Assembly: GCA_905198125.1 (NCBI GenBank)
Contig: CAJKBH010000029.1
Coordinates: 1 to 39,615 of the forward strand
Length of the DNA: 39,615 bases
DNA from: an uncultured Porphyromonadaceae bacterium
Lineage (GTDB): Bacteria; Bacteroidota; Bacteroidia; Bacteroidales; Muribaculaceae
Direction of reading: 5' to 3'
A model generated the notes under the pieces. It did no database searches, was not told the origin of the DNA, and saw nothing but the letters and a program-made list of their open reading frames with translations. Made by a program: the position numbers and the translations under genes. Positions 1 to 7,783 of this stretch are shown piece by piece (within the stretch, counting starts at the first letter, position 1; each line of letters begins with the position of its first letter).

Positions 1-57
1 GTCCGGATGCTTAGGTTGCATATACTGGCGTAGGGCTTCTGCGTTGCCGTCCGACAT
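1..57 (-). CDS. Possible divergent gene cut by the left edge
   Basis: On the minus strand an open frame without stops runs off the left edge. An ATG at 57 would give a product beginning MSDGNAEALRQYMQPKHPD. The frame stays open further upstream (to about 140 and beyond), so the true start is uncertain. Nothing in the short peptide is recognisable. It could equally be an open frame by chance, or a fragment beside a rearrangement junction (see the 9-base inverted repeat at 2-10 and 125-133). Confidence 0.2.
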   Translation of the reverse strand, partial: MSDGNAEALRQYMQPKHPD

Positions 58-140
58 AGATAGGGCAATGCGAGAAGCCTCGAAACGTAGGACGGTGACA
101 GATACATTACCGTAAATATGCTTCGCATCCGGAATATAAG

Positions 141-728
141 GTGTCTGATACCGACTCAGCCAAGGGCGTTTTCGATGCAGAGGGTAATATTGTGGCTTAT
201 GTGATTCCGGGACGTATGGGTTTGAATCCGGTAGACAACAATATCGTGGCCATATACGCTCATGCTTACAACGAAAACGCTTATGACATAAAGAATGCGC
301 CCGCTCTGACACAAAACTATATACTTGAAAAGGCCGAGGTCAAGTTCAGGGAGGGAAGCCGCGCCCAGCGAATGGCCCGCGCCCGCATCAAGAGAATAGA
401 CGAAGCCTCGCTTGCCAAGCCCGACAACGACTATATGGTGGCTGCCATTCTGGCCGACAGGAAGGCGTCGCAGATAACACAACAGGATGTTCAGGACCAA
501 ATCAAGTATTACAGCCGGGAAGGTGAAAACTGGCTTGAGCAGATTTCGTCAGACTGGCATAAAAGACTGAATGAAGACTGCGCAAGCTGGACGGAAGTAC
601 TGTCACCCACATCCTATTCGGTTACATATCTTGATGGGAACGGTGCGCCAGTGCTCCGGGAAATATATAAGGTCAGGAACACAACACCATACCGTATAGA
701 AGTTGTGAAATCTGTGGAATTCCTGTAG
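141..728 (+). CDS. Hypothetical protein, start uncertain
   Basis: This 195-residue frame opens with GTG at 141; the frame is open back to a TGA at 96-98 with no ATG between, so the 5' end may be displaced or lost. The product has no signal peptide or membrane segment. The middle is charged and probably helical (about residues 60-150, rich in Lys, Arg, Glu and Gln), and the C-terminal 40 residues look beta-rich. I recognise no family. A good stem-loop at 771-807 follows, which supports a real 3' end. Base composition is lower in GC than the housekeeping genes further right, fitting an accessory gene. The start is the weakest part of the call. Confidence 0.5.
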   Translation: MSDTDSAKGVFDAEGNIVAYVIPGRMGLNPVDNNIVAIYAHAYNENAYDIKNAPALTQNYILEKAEVKFREGSRAQRMARARIKRIDEASLAKPDNDYMVAAILADRKASQITQQDVQDQIKYYSREGENWLEQISSDWHKRLNEDCASWTEVLSPTSYSVTYLDGNGAPVLREIYKVRNTTPYRIEVVKSVEFL

Positions 729-770
729 AATTATATTTTGCACAACTAAACCGACAACATAGTGTAACAA

Positions 771-807
771 GCCTCTCAGGCGTCCGAAAGGAGCATGCCT
801 GAGGGGC
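771..807 (+). terminator. Stem-loop downstream of the first gene
   Basis: GCCTCTCAGGC at 771-781 pairs with GCCTGAGGGGC at 797-807 (11 pairs, one G-U). It is followed by GTTATTTAT, a modest U-rich tail. It lies 43 bases after the stop at 728 and probably ends that transcript. No gene is seen in the rest of 808-984. Confidence 0.6.
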
Positions 808-984
808 GTTATTTATGATGGAAGGTCATTGCTTTCTTTTGGTAATGACCTTATTATGTGAATTAGCACCTGTTTTTTAAGTACTGCAATAATAATCAAT
901 CCCCGGTTTATTAGCCAAGGCCGATATTGACATCGGCACAATGGATTTTATGCTATTAATTTTCCGATTTGTTTGATATATTAT

Positions 985-1048
985 TGCCAAATTGCTGAAT
1001 AAACTGCTGCCAAATTGCTGAATAAATCACTGCCAAATTGCTGAATTG
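985..1048 (+). repeat. Three direct repeats (23-base period) upstream of the ATPase gene
   Basis: The 15-base core TGCCAAATTGCTGAA occurs at 985, 1008 and 1031, exactly 23 bases apart; the first two copies extend into AATAAA and the third is cut short. The array ends 14 bases before the -7 box of the following gene, so it covers the place where a -33 element and RNA polymerase would sit. An operator for autoregulation is the natural reading, but that is inference. Confidence 0.8.
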
Positions 1049-1062
1049 TAAAAAATAATGCC

Positions 1063-1070
1063 TATCTTTG
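1063..1070 (+). promoter_or_regulatory. -7 box (TATCTTTG) for the ATPase gene
   Basis: TATCTTTG matches the Bacteroidetes -7 consensus TAnnTTTG and lies 19 bases before the ATG at 1090. TTG triplets from the third direct repeat fall at 1038-1040 and 1046-1048, with spacings of 22 and 14, so neither is the usual -33 distance. Confidence 0.6.
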
Positions 1071-1089
1071 CAACGGAAAAGTCTGAAAT

Positions 1090-2373
1090 ATGGGTAATTA
1101 CAAACATAGAGTAGTCGATGGCCTGTTGCAAAAGAAGCTGCAGGCGAAAGGCGCTGTACTTATAGAGGGTCCAAAATGGTGCGGAAAAACCACTACGGCT
1201 GAAGAATTCGCACACAGTAAAGTGATGTTGGCAAGAGCAGATGTTAAAGCTAATTTTAAGAATCTGCTTGAGATAGACGCCGATGTTGCTTTGGATGGTA
1301 CACCACCGATGCTGATAGACGAATGGCAGACTGTCCCGAAATTATGGGATGCCGTAAGATATGCCGTAGATGTCCGTCGTAAGATGGGACAATTTATACT
1401 TACCGGCTCTGCTGTGCCGAATAAGGAAGCCGGAAACGAGATAGAACATTCCGGTACCGGTAGATTCGCATGGCTTACGATGCGCCCCATGTCTCTCTTT
1501 GAGTCCGGGGAATCAAAAGGGACTGTTGGTTTAGGTGAATTGTTCGACGGTAAGGACAGCCTGCTGGAGAAGAATGAACTGACATTGCAGGACATAGCCT
1601 TTTTGATATGTCGGGGAGGCTGGCCAATGGCAGTCGACCTTCCTGAAGAAGTTGCGTTGGAACAAGCTTTTGATTATTATGATGCTGTCACACAAGAAGA
1701 CATTGTGAGGGTGGATGGCGTTAAGAGAGTGTCAGACAAAGTACAGCGGCTTATGAGGGCATACGCGCGCAATCAAGGCACTCAGGCCTCGATCGCGACA
1801 TTGAAAGAAGACCTGAAGTATAATGATTCGACAGCCATAGATGACAACACCATTAGGGATTATCTTGACGCATTGCGAAAGATATTTGTGGTGGAGGATA
1901 TGCCGGCTTGGAATCCCAACATACGTTCCAAGACTGCTATAAGGACTGCCGACACCCGATATTTCGTCGATCCTTCAATAGCAACAGCGGCATTAGGCAT
2001 CGGCCCGTCAGATCTTATAGCGGATCTGAATACCATGGGGTTTATGTTTGAGACCATGTGCGTGCGGGATTTGCGGGTATATGCAGAAGCATTGAACGGT
2101 AAAATCTATCATTATCGTGATAAAACAGGGCTGGAGTGTGATGCTGTGGTGCATCTCAGAAATGGACAATACGGCCTGATAGAGATAAAACTGGGAGGAG
2201 AGAGTTTGATAAACGCCGGAGTACAGACGCTAAATCAGCTGGAGAATCAGATAGACACGAATCGGATGAAAGCCCCGTCATTCAAGATGATATTGACAGC
2301 GACCGGTAGCCATGCCTATCGCCGTCCCGACGACGGCATCTTTGTTGTCCCGATTGGGTGTCTACGACAATAA
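1090..2373 (+). CDS. AAA-family ATPase with DUF4143-like C-terminal domain
   Basis: A 427-residue cytosolic protein. A P-loop (GPKWCGKT, residues 27-34) and a Walker B strand (MLIDEW, 74-79) start an AAA_14-type ATPase domain; ILTGSAVP further on resembles the sensor region. A helical middle, with a probable winged helix around residues 215-280, leads to a C-terminal domain with a PD-(D/E)XK-like pattern: E349 and D351, then IEIK at 364-367. This order is typical of the large, poorly understood 'ATP-binding protein, DUF4143' family found as orphan genes in Bacteroidetes and many other prokaryotes. The function is unknown; roles in defence or DNA processing are only guesses. The gene is monocistronic, with its own -7 box and an upstream repeat array. 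The ATG at 1090 is chosen because it sits 19 bases after that box. Confidence 0.85.
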   Translation: MGNYKHRVVDGLLQKKLQAKGAVLIEGPKWCGKTTTAEEFAHSKVMLARADVKANFKNLLEIDADVALDGTPPMLIDEWQTVPKLWDAVRYAVDVRRKMGQFILTGSAVPNKEAGNEIEHSGTGRFAWLTMRPMSLFESGESKGTVGLGELFDGKDSLLEKNELTLQDIAFLICRGGWPMAVDLPEEVALEQAFDYYDAVTQEDIVRVDGVKRVSDKVQRLMRAYARNQGTQASIATLKEDLKYNDSTAIDDNTIRDYLDALRKIFVVEDMPAWNPNIRSKTAIRTADTRYFVDPSIATAALGIGPSDLIADLNTMGFMFETMCVRDLRVYAEALNGKIYHYRDKTGLECDAVVHLRNGQYGLIEIKLGGESLINAGVQTLNQLENQIDTNRMKAPSFKMILTATGSHAYRRPDDGIFVVPIGCLRQ

Positions 2374-2442
2374 TAAGAGTGCATTGAAGACACAGTCCTG
2401 TTTTGTTATGATGTGTTAAGGACCATTGGAAGTTAAAAGACT

Positions 2443-2550
2443 CGCTTGCCACATCCGCTTGCAGACTTTGGATCGATATTTAATTGCAAACGGCTAATAT
2501 TTAGCTAAATAACAACGGTTCGCTTGCTGATGTGTTTGCAGAATCGCTTG
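2443..2550. repeat. Four short CGCTTGC copies
   Basis: CGCTTGC occurs at 2443, 2456, 2521 and 2544 in the gap between the ATPase and peptidase genes. The spacing is irregular and I can assign no function; possibly remnants of an older repeat. Confidence 0.4.
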
Positions 2551-2562
2551 CATTGATAGAAT

Positions 2563-2597
2563 AAAACGGGCGCGTCCGATGAGGGCGCGCCCGTTTT
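2563..2597. terminator. Bidirectional intrinsic terminator
   Basis: AAAACGGGCGCG at 2563-2574 and CGCGCCCGTTTT at 2586-2597 form a perfect 12-pair stem with an 11-base loop and runs of A and T outside. It sits 25 bases past the stop of the minus-strand peptidase gene and 190 bases past the plus-strand ATPase gene, so it can serve both convergent transcripts. Confidence 0.85.
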
Positions 2598-2621
2598 GTG
2601 TGGGTGTGATGCGGTGTGGGG

Positions 2622-3833
2622 TTACTTGAACTTCTTGGCGATGGAGGCGGAGACGGCGTCGCGGTGAACGCCGACGCCGATGGTCTTGGCCATGAAGTAG
2701 GGCATCGAGACGTACAGGTAGCCGTCGTACAGCTGGTTGGTGTCCCACGAGTTCTTCACCTTGTAGTATTTGTTGCCTTCCTGGTCGGTGGCGGTTCCAA
2801 CAATCACCATGCCGTGGTCGTCGGTGGTCTCGAAGTTGTCGAAACCGGTCTGACGGCTCTCCTGGGTCACTTCCTCCTCCTTGACCGGACCCTTTATCTC
2901 GAATTTTTCGTTCTCACGGTCTTTGTCGCTCAACTTGACCCAACGGCTCAGCTCGGTGTCCGTCATGTCCTGACGGCCCTTGGAAGCGGGGAGAAGGGCA
3001 TATCCCTTGCGCCATTTGAATCCGCCTTCCGACACATCGGCTGCCCAGCACACGGTGCGTCCCTGCTCCAGCGCGTTGTCCACGATGGCCTTCATGTCCT
3101 CCATCGGAACGTTGCGCGACAGTGTCCAGGCCCAGTTGTCGGGAATCTCAAGAGCGAATTCCTCGTAGAAGGGATGATGCGTGAAGCTGATTACGTTGAT
3201 GAAATTCTCAGGCTCCAGCCCGATGGCCTTGGCGAACGACTGCGGCGTATAGGTCTTGCCCTCGTAGGTGAACTGCTCGGGCACCGGACCTAAGTATGCG
3301 TCCAGTATGCCTTCAAAGCCTTTCAGCCATGCCGTGCTGAGCTTGCTGTTCTTGGTGCCGCGCGCCAGCACGGCGTCAAGGTATGCCGTCAGTGCCTCGG
3401 CCATCTCATAGTGCGAATGCTTGTCCTCGCCGTAATTCAGGCCCCGGTATGCCTCCTCGGGCATGGCACCGTACTGCTTCGACATGTTCAGCACGTCGGC
3501 AAAGCTGCCTCCCTGGGCGAAATTGAGCTTGCCGCCCATGCGGATGTATTTTCTGGCCTTTTCGATGTAGGCGTTGCGCACCACGTACATCTCCGACAGC
3601 GTCACGGCCTTGCCGGTGTTGTGGCGCACGTTGTCCTCCAGCGTGGAGAGGCCGGAGAAGGCCCAGCATGTGCCCGATTTATTCTGGTCGTAGACCGGGC
3701 CGTGGTCGTTGATGCGCACGTCGGTGAACTTGAAGCCCGTGCTGTCGGGCATTTCGATTTTGGGATCGTCGGCAAGTACTGCCGTCGCTGACATGGCCGC
3801 AAGCGCCACCAGCGCGAAACGTTCTATTCTCAT
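2622..3833 (-). CDS. Secreted C1-family cysteine peptidase (PepC/bleomycin hydrolase-like)
   Basis: A 403-residue papain-fold peptidase. Residues 1-21 form a signal peptide ending AVLA, so it acts in the periplasm or outside the cell, unlike classic cytosolic PepC. The catalytic set is visible: Q50 and C56 in QNKSGTCWAF, H340 in DDHGMVIVG and N361 in VKNSWD. The YVVRNAY and GGSFAD segments after the Cys helix are typical of the bleomycin hydrolase/aminopeptidase C branch. The likely role is peptide trimming for nutrition. It is transcribed alone, towards the ATPase gene, with a strong shared terminator behind it. No TAnnTTTG box was found on the minus strand just upstream. Its GC content is markedly higher than that of the divergent operon at 4243. 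Confidence 0.9.
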   Translation of the reverse strand: MRIERFALVALAAMSATAVLADDPKIEMPDSTGFKFTDVRINDHGPVYDQNKSGTCWAFSGLSTLEDNVRHNTGKAVTLSEMYVVRNAYIEKARKYIRMGGKLNFAQGGSFADVLNMSKQYGAMPEEAYRGLNYGEDKHSHYEMAEALTAYLDAVLARGTKNSKLSTAWLKGFEGILDAYLGPVPEQFTYEGKTYTPQSFAKAIGLEPENFINVISFTHHPFYEEFALEIPDNWAWTLSRNVPMEDMKAIVDNALEQGRTVCWAADVSEGGFKWRKGYALLPASKGRQDMTDTELSRWVKLSDKDRENEKFEIKGPVKEEEVTQESRQTGFDNFETTDDHGMVIVGTATDQEGNKYYKVKNSWDTNQLYDGYLYVSMPYFMAKTIGVGVHRDAVSASIAKKFK

Positions 3834-4060
3834 GGTTATGTCGTTTTATTTATAGCTAAGAAACGGTAAATTTCTAACATTTAGCATATAAACAGCCTAC
3901 TTTTATTCCTTCATCTCAGAATACTAAAAACAAGCCGGACGTCTGTCAGTCGTACTTGATTGTAATTTGATTATTGTGTCAGTGTATGAACTGATTAGGA
4001 CAGCTTAACGCATTTCCCTAATCCTCCTATTTGCTTTCCTATTTTTCTCCAATCAAATAG

Positions 4061-4090
4061 TTGGAATTTGATAATATTTTATTAACTTTG
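4061..4090 (+). promoter_or_regulatory. Consensus promoter of the three-gene exported operon
   Basis: TTG at 4061-4063 and TAACTTTG at 4083-4090 are 19 bases apart, an excellent fit to the Bacteroidetes -33/-7 pattern. Transcription should begin near 4096. Confidence 0.75.
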
Positions 4091-4101
4091 TCAACGAGTA
4101 A

Positions 4102-4164
4102 ATGACTATATTCTCTGACATGTCGGGTCAAGGTTGTACTATGTGTTCTGTTGGCAAAAATTGA
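4102..4164 (+). CDS. Possible 20-codon leader ORF
   Basis: ATG at 4102, just after the predicted transcription start, opens a 20-residue frame (MTIFSDMSGQGCTMCSVGKN) closed by TGA at 4162-4164, followed at once by a small hairpin. It could be a leader peptide, but a frame of this length occurs easily by chance. Confidence 0.15.
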   Translation: MTIFSDMSGQGCTMCSVGKN

Positions 4165-4242
4165 GCATACAATTATGCATCCCAAAACATGAGTCGCAGT
4201 CAATCCTCATTATAAACTATAAACTTTAACATTTTTCTACTG

Positions 4243-5751
4243 ATGAAAATCTTTGCTAAGATTGTTATGATCCTTTTAGCTGCCATCATAGGGTTCTCAG
4301 TCAATGCTGCGACTTCCAAGAAACGCACATCTAATGTCAATAAGAAGCCAATCGTAAATATTCAAGCAATTAAAGATTCGATTATTATTCTTGCCGACAA
4401 TTATTCCCAAGCAATGGATCGTAACCCCGAAATGGCAAATATCCGCCTTAACGCCTTGAAAAATTATTATGCTGGGATTCCTATCCCAGAGGCACGTGAT
4501 TCAGCTCGAAACGAGTTATATGACTTCTATACGGATTACATAGGCAGCGAAAATGATATGAGAGCCCATGATTTCAAGAATTGTTACATGGCAATCGCCA
4601 AGGACGACGATGAGCACCTCGGACCGATGTATGCGATGGAATTAGCTATAGCCCAAGAAAACTTTGACACGATATCAGTGAAAGAAACGGTTCCTACACT
4701 TGAAGCCTATGCACAACGCCTGAATGTTGACTATGATACAGATCTCAAGGCTGCTGAAGACTTCCTTTGTTTCATGAGGTCCAAGAAACCAATACGACAG
4801 GAATTAATGGGTGTATGGGTTGGCGAAAGTTTGTGCACTGATCGAATTTTCAATCCCAATATCATCCAAGTATTCGATGACAATCTAAGCAAATCCAACG
4901 AATTGGGAAGATGCTTTAATATCATTTTGATTTCAGACTCCAAAATTGTGCCTTGTTTTACAGGAGCAGCAATCCATACCGGGGAATTCCCTTATGTTGG
5001 ATATAAGATTCCATTTGATGAAGAAGAAAATAAAGGGAAGAAATCATATTATTTCGAGACGTTAATGCCGGATTCTTGGTTATGGAAGGATACATATTAT
5101 GAACACCATCCCCGGACAATGCAGTATGATGAAAATTTACGTTCTGTGTATGCTATATGGAGTAATTCTGATGTGTCATCATTCGACCCAGACTATTATT
5201 CGACTTTGAGACAAAGTATGCAGTCATCTTTGGCTTACACCCGAGGCAATTTAGCCCGAAAACGAGTGTCGGGATCCAAAAAATTGTGGGGGAATGTCGG
5301 TGCTACAGCCTTGTATACATTGGGTAATTCGTTATTGGACAGATGCGCTGTTTCATCTGCCACAAGCTGGATCAGCGAGGTTACTCTAATCGAGGAATCT
5401 CCTAAAGAACTGACAGGCATGGTTTACACGCAGTATTATGTTTCGAAATCAAACTCAAGCTATGTAAGGGAATTGAACACAGACATTCCACAAACTAAGT
5501 ATTACAAATGGGAGCCGGATGATGATGTCTTCTTCATCTATCAGAATCTTGATATAATCAGTCTCGGTGACCTTAGTAAAAAGAAAAAGAAAGAGTATAA
5601 ATCAATATTAAAGCGGGAGAAAGAACTGTATCAACAGACGTATGGCAAATTGGGAATGAGTACTGAGAAATGGAATGAGTTTTACAATTGGTTTAACGCC
5701 GGGATGCTCAACAAGTTGAAAGTAAAGGCCGAAAACTATAAATACAGATAA
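4243..5751 (+). CDS. Exported protein of unknown function, first gene of a three-gene operon
   Basis: A 502-residue protein with a clear signal peptide (residues 1-22, LLAAIIGFSVNA). The N-terminal part (about 40-175) is helical and looks like a short repeat or TPR-like region. A beta-rich middle follows, beginning near MGVWVGES, with several Trp, Tyr and Cys residues. A very basic helical tail (KKKKKEYKS) lies near residue 445. There is no lipobox, so it is probably periplasmic or secreted. I recognise no family. It is the first gene of a tight operon (2 bases before the next start) behind the promoter at 4061-4090. GC is low (22 of 60 in the line at 5161), against about 60% in the housekeeping genes, suggesting foreign or fast-evolving origin. 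Confidence 0.8.
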   Translation: MKIFAKIVMILLAAIIGFSVNAATSKKRTSNVNKKPIVNIQAIKDSIIILADNYSQAMDRNPEMANIRLNALKNYYAGIPIPEARDSARNELYDFYTDYIGSENDMRAHDFKNCYMAIAKDDDEHLGPMYAMELAIAQENFDTISVKETVPTLEAYAQRLNVDYDTDLKAAEDFLCFMRSKKPIRQELMGVWVGESLCTDRIFNPNIIQVFDDNLSKSNELGRCFNIILISDSKIVPCFTGAAIHTGEFPYVGYKIPFDEEENKGKKSYYFETLMPDSWLWKDTYYEHHPRTMQYDENLRSVYAIWSNSDVSSFDPDYYSTLRQSMQSSLAYTRGNLARKRVSGSKKLWGNVGATALYTLGNSLLDRCAVSSATSWISEVTLIEESPKELTGMVYTQYYVSKSNSSYVRELNTDIPQTKYYKWEPDDDVFFIYQNLDIISLGDLSKKKKKEYKSILKREKELYQQTYGKLGMSTEKWNEFYNWFNAGMLNKLKVKAENYKYR

Positions 5752-5753
5752 GG

Positions 5754-6815
5754 ATGAAAAGGAATTTATTGTTAATCATAGGTTTTATTTCCACTGTTAT
5801 TTGCTTTGCACAAGGGTGGCAATATTCCAGTGAATTCAATACAGATGTATGGACCGGTTATTCCGATATGTCTAAAGATTATATCGATTGCACCGGCAAT
5901 AGTATGAATGCAATGGATGCCTATGTCTGTACCAAAAAATATGGCATTGGAGCAGTACGGCATAAGAATGTGCACTCCGTTAAGGGACTAAGTGACAAAG
6001 TGGCGGCAGGCATAGAGTCACAACGGCCGAAGAAATCACATGGCACTACCTCCAAGGGTAAAACCGGATCGTATAATTATCAGACGTCGGATACCCATCG
6101 TGAGTGGGTGGCTGCGCGTAACAGAAACATACAGGAGGTTAAAAAACACGAAGAGGAACGTAAACGCCAAGAGAAATATGAGGACGATATGAGAGCTGCA
6201 CAAGCTGAAGCCCAGGCTAATGCTGCGCTACAGACCGAAACAAATCGCAGAATTCGGAATGACAGGTGGAACGCCAATCAGGGAGCTGCTTTAGCTCAGC
6301 AACGTGTAAATAATTCAATCAGAATCAAAGGGCCACAGATGTCGACAAGAAATAACCGCATGACGGCTCAGCAACGGGTTGATTTGCTTAAAAGACAAAA
6401 CAAACCGCGCAGAATTATGGTCAATAAAACTCCAAGGAATAAAGTGCGTCCGACTCTTGCTCCAGTACAGCGCACTGCCAAATCGACTCAACAGCAAAGA
6501 GATATGTTGCATAGAGCCATATTGGCTAAGGCTTATCAGGCGAAGCAACGACAAAATAAAAAGACTGGTAAAGTTGTGAAAGTAGGCGGGACAAAATTCT
6601 TTCTGTCTGACCATGCGACTTCTACCTTGGGACAGGATTGGACATCGGAGGATTTAAAACCACTACCTGCTCCACCGCCTGCAAAACCTACAACCGGTAC
6701 GCAGATTCGCAAAATGACTCAGGCTGAGTACCATCATCTGATTGTGGCTGAAATGATAGAACAACGCCCCCTTACTCCGGCGGAATTAAAATATTATCAA
6801 CACTTAACACTGTGA
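5754..6815 (+). CDS. Exported, basic, probably coiled protein of unknown function
   Basis: A 353-residue protein with a signal peptide of about 19 residues ending CFAQ. The next 70 residues contain two Cys (DCTGN, VCTKK) and a possible small fold. From about residue 100 to 280 it is dominated by Lys, Arg, Gln and Ala and should be a long helix or coiled coil. The last 70 residues carry a Pro-rich spacer (PLPAPPPAKPTT) and a short helical end. Such a layout (anchor, long charged rod, Pro linker, terminal helix) suggests a structural or bridging role, but no family is recognised. The start lies 2 bases after the upstream stop. Both flanking genes also encode exported proteins, so the three probably act together in the envelope. 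Confidence 0.8.
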   Translation: MKRNLLLIIGFISTVICFAQGWQYSSEFNTDVWTGYSDMSKDYIDCTGNSMNAMDAYVCTKKYGIGAVRHKNVHSVKGLSDKVAAGIESQRPKKSHGTTSKGKTGSYNYQTSDTHREWVAARNRNIQEVKKHEEERKRQEKYEDDMRAAQAEAQANAALQTETNRRIRNDRWNANQGAALAQQRVNNSIRIKGPQMSTRNNRMTAQQRVDLLKRQNKPRRIMVNKTPRNKVRPTLAPVQRTAKSTQQQRDMLHRAILAKAYQAKQRQNKKTGKVVKVGGTKFFLSDHATSTLGQDWTSEDLKPLPAPPPAKPTTGTQIRKMTQAEYHHLIVAEMIEQRPLTPAELKYYQHLTL

Positions 6816-6817
6816 CA

Positions 6818-7618
6818 ATGCATCGGTTTATAATATTTATAACGAATATCATTATTGTGTTTTCTGCACTGGCTGCAGCAGTGGAAAAACATCTTCTTGT
6901 CAGTGAAGGAGAGATACAGATAAATCCAAAATCCGTGCTTCATCTTCCGGGTATTGGATTAGGCTTGCGATGTGATAACGATTCCATCATGCTTCTTGAT
7001 GATTGCGACTTTATGAAACTTGGTTTCATTGAGCCAAATGACGCACGTTTCTTCGTCAAGGTGAGAAGTGGAATCTACGCGGCGCAAGGAGACAGCATCT
7101 ATAAGATGTCGACAGATAAATCCACACATGCGTTTATCGGTCGTCTTGATAACGAACAGTTTACACTTGAGAGGGCTACGGATTCCACTTTCTATGCAAA
7201 CACAGCCGACGAAAAGTTTTCATGCGTATATGAAATCTTCCCCGAAACAAAGGAATGTGAGCCTGTGATAAGTGTTGAAGGCCCGATTCTAAAAATACAG
7301 TCTAATGGTTCAAACACCGTAATATGGGTTGATGATACCATGATGAAATTAGGTAACGACAATAAGTTGGAACCAGTGTTTCAAGCCGATAATATCACGG
7401 ACATGGCCGTATCTCCGATTGGCGTTTTGGCAGGGACGACTGAGGGCTTGTATTGGCTTACAGGTCCAAATACCGGTGCTAAGATTGTAGAAGAACCTAT
7501 TAAAGCAATATGGTGGGACGATTCGGATATACTGTACTATCTCACACAAAAAGGAGATCTTATAGCAGTTATAGGATTAAAATCACGTTTTGAGGAAATT
7601 ATTAAATCAGCCGATTGA
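6818..7618 (+). CDS. Exported beta-rich protein of unknown function
   Basis: A signal peptide (FIIFITNIIIVFSALAAA) precedes a chain of short strands with recurring patterns: DSIMLLDD, SGIYAAQGDSIYKMS, NTVIWVDDTMMKLG, PIGVLAGTTEGLYWLTG and DILYYLTQKGDLIAV. These resemble blades of a beta-propeller, roughly six units of about 40 residues. I choose ATG at 6818 over GTG at 6812 because it repeats the 2-base gap used at the previous junction; GTG would overlap the upstream stop by 4 bases. It is the last gene of the operon, with no convincing terminator after it. No family is recognised; the propeller reading is pattern-based. Confidence 0.75.
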   Translation: MHRFIIFITNIIIVFSALAAAVEKHLLVSEGEIQINPKSVLHLPGIGLGLRCDNDSIMLLDDCDFMKLGFIEPNDARFFVKVRSGIYAAQGDSIYKMSTDKSTHAFIGRLDNEQFTLERATDSTFYANTADEKFSCVYEIFPETKECEPVISVEGPILKIQSNGSNTVIWVDDTMMKLGNDNKLEPVFQADNITDMAVSPIGVLAGTTEGLYWLTGPNTGAKIVEEPIKAIWWDDSDILYYLTQKGDLIAVIGLKSRFEEIIKSAD

Positions 7619-7670
7619 TATGAATGAGGCATACTCTTGTCATAGTGGGAATTAATAAGATATATTTAAT

Positions 7671-7747
7671 TCCTAACCTTAGGAACTTGAGTTGCTAAAA
7701 CGTTGTTTGGTTGTTCTAAAAGTGGTAAATAAATTGAGATTTAGAAC
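7671..7747. promoter_or_regulatory. Cluster of inverted YCTAA half-sites (operator-like)
   Basis: Two perfect inverted repeats precede the second ATPase gene: TCCTAA/TTAGGA at 7671-7676 and 7679-7684 (2-base centre), and GTTCTAAA/TTTAGAAC at 7713-7720 and 7740-7747. A further half-site TGCTAAAA lies at 7693-7700. The last arm ends 20 bases before the -7 box, where the -33 element should be, so a bound protein would block the promoter. The function is inferred. Confidence 0.5.
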
Positions 7748-7767
7748 GAAAATATACGATTTTTTAT

Positions 7768-7775
7768 TAACTTTG
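7768..7775 (+). promoter_or_regulatory. -7 box (TAACTTTG) immediately before the second ATPase gene
   Basis: A perfect TAnnTTTG box ends only 8 bases before the ATG at 7784. With initiation about 5-7 bases past the box, the leader would be at most a few bases long. Confidence 0.65.
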
Positions 7776-7783
7776 CAGTCATA

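Larger units (their letters stand above)
3834..4242. other. Divergent intergenic region with long leader
   Basis: This 409-base AT-rich gap separates the peptidase gene (minus) from the exported-protein operon (plus). It contains one good promoter at 4061-4090, a possible 20-codon open frame at 4102-4164, and a small GCATA/TATGC stem at 4165-4178. The leader of the operon would be about 145 bases, long for this group. I see nothing else in it. Confidence 0.5.

Noticed and set aside
985..1048. CRISPR array
   Set aside because: Only three 23-base-period units with almost no spacer and no cas genes nearby.
2494..2748. An 84-codon minus-strand frame over the terminator and peptidase 3' end
   Set aside because: It runs through the strong bidirectional terminator and out of frame with the peptidase; the Arg/His-rich start is a frame shadow.
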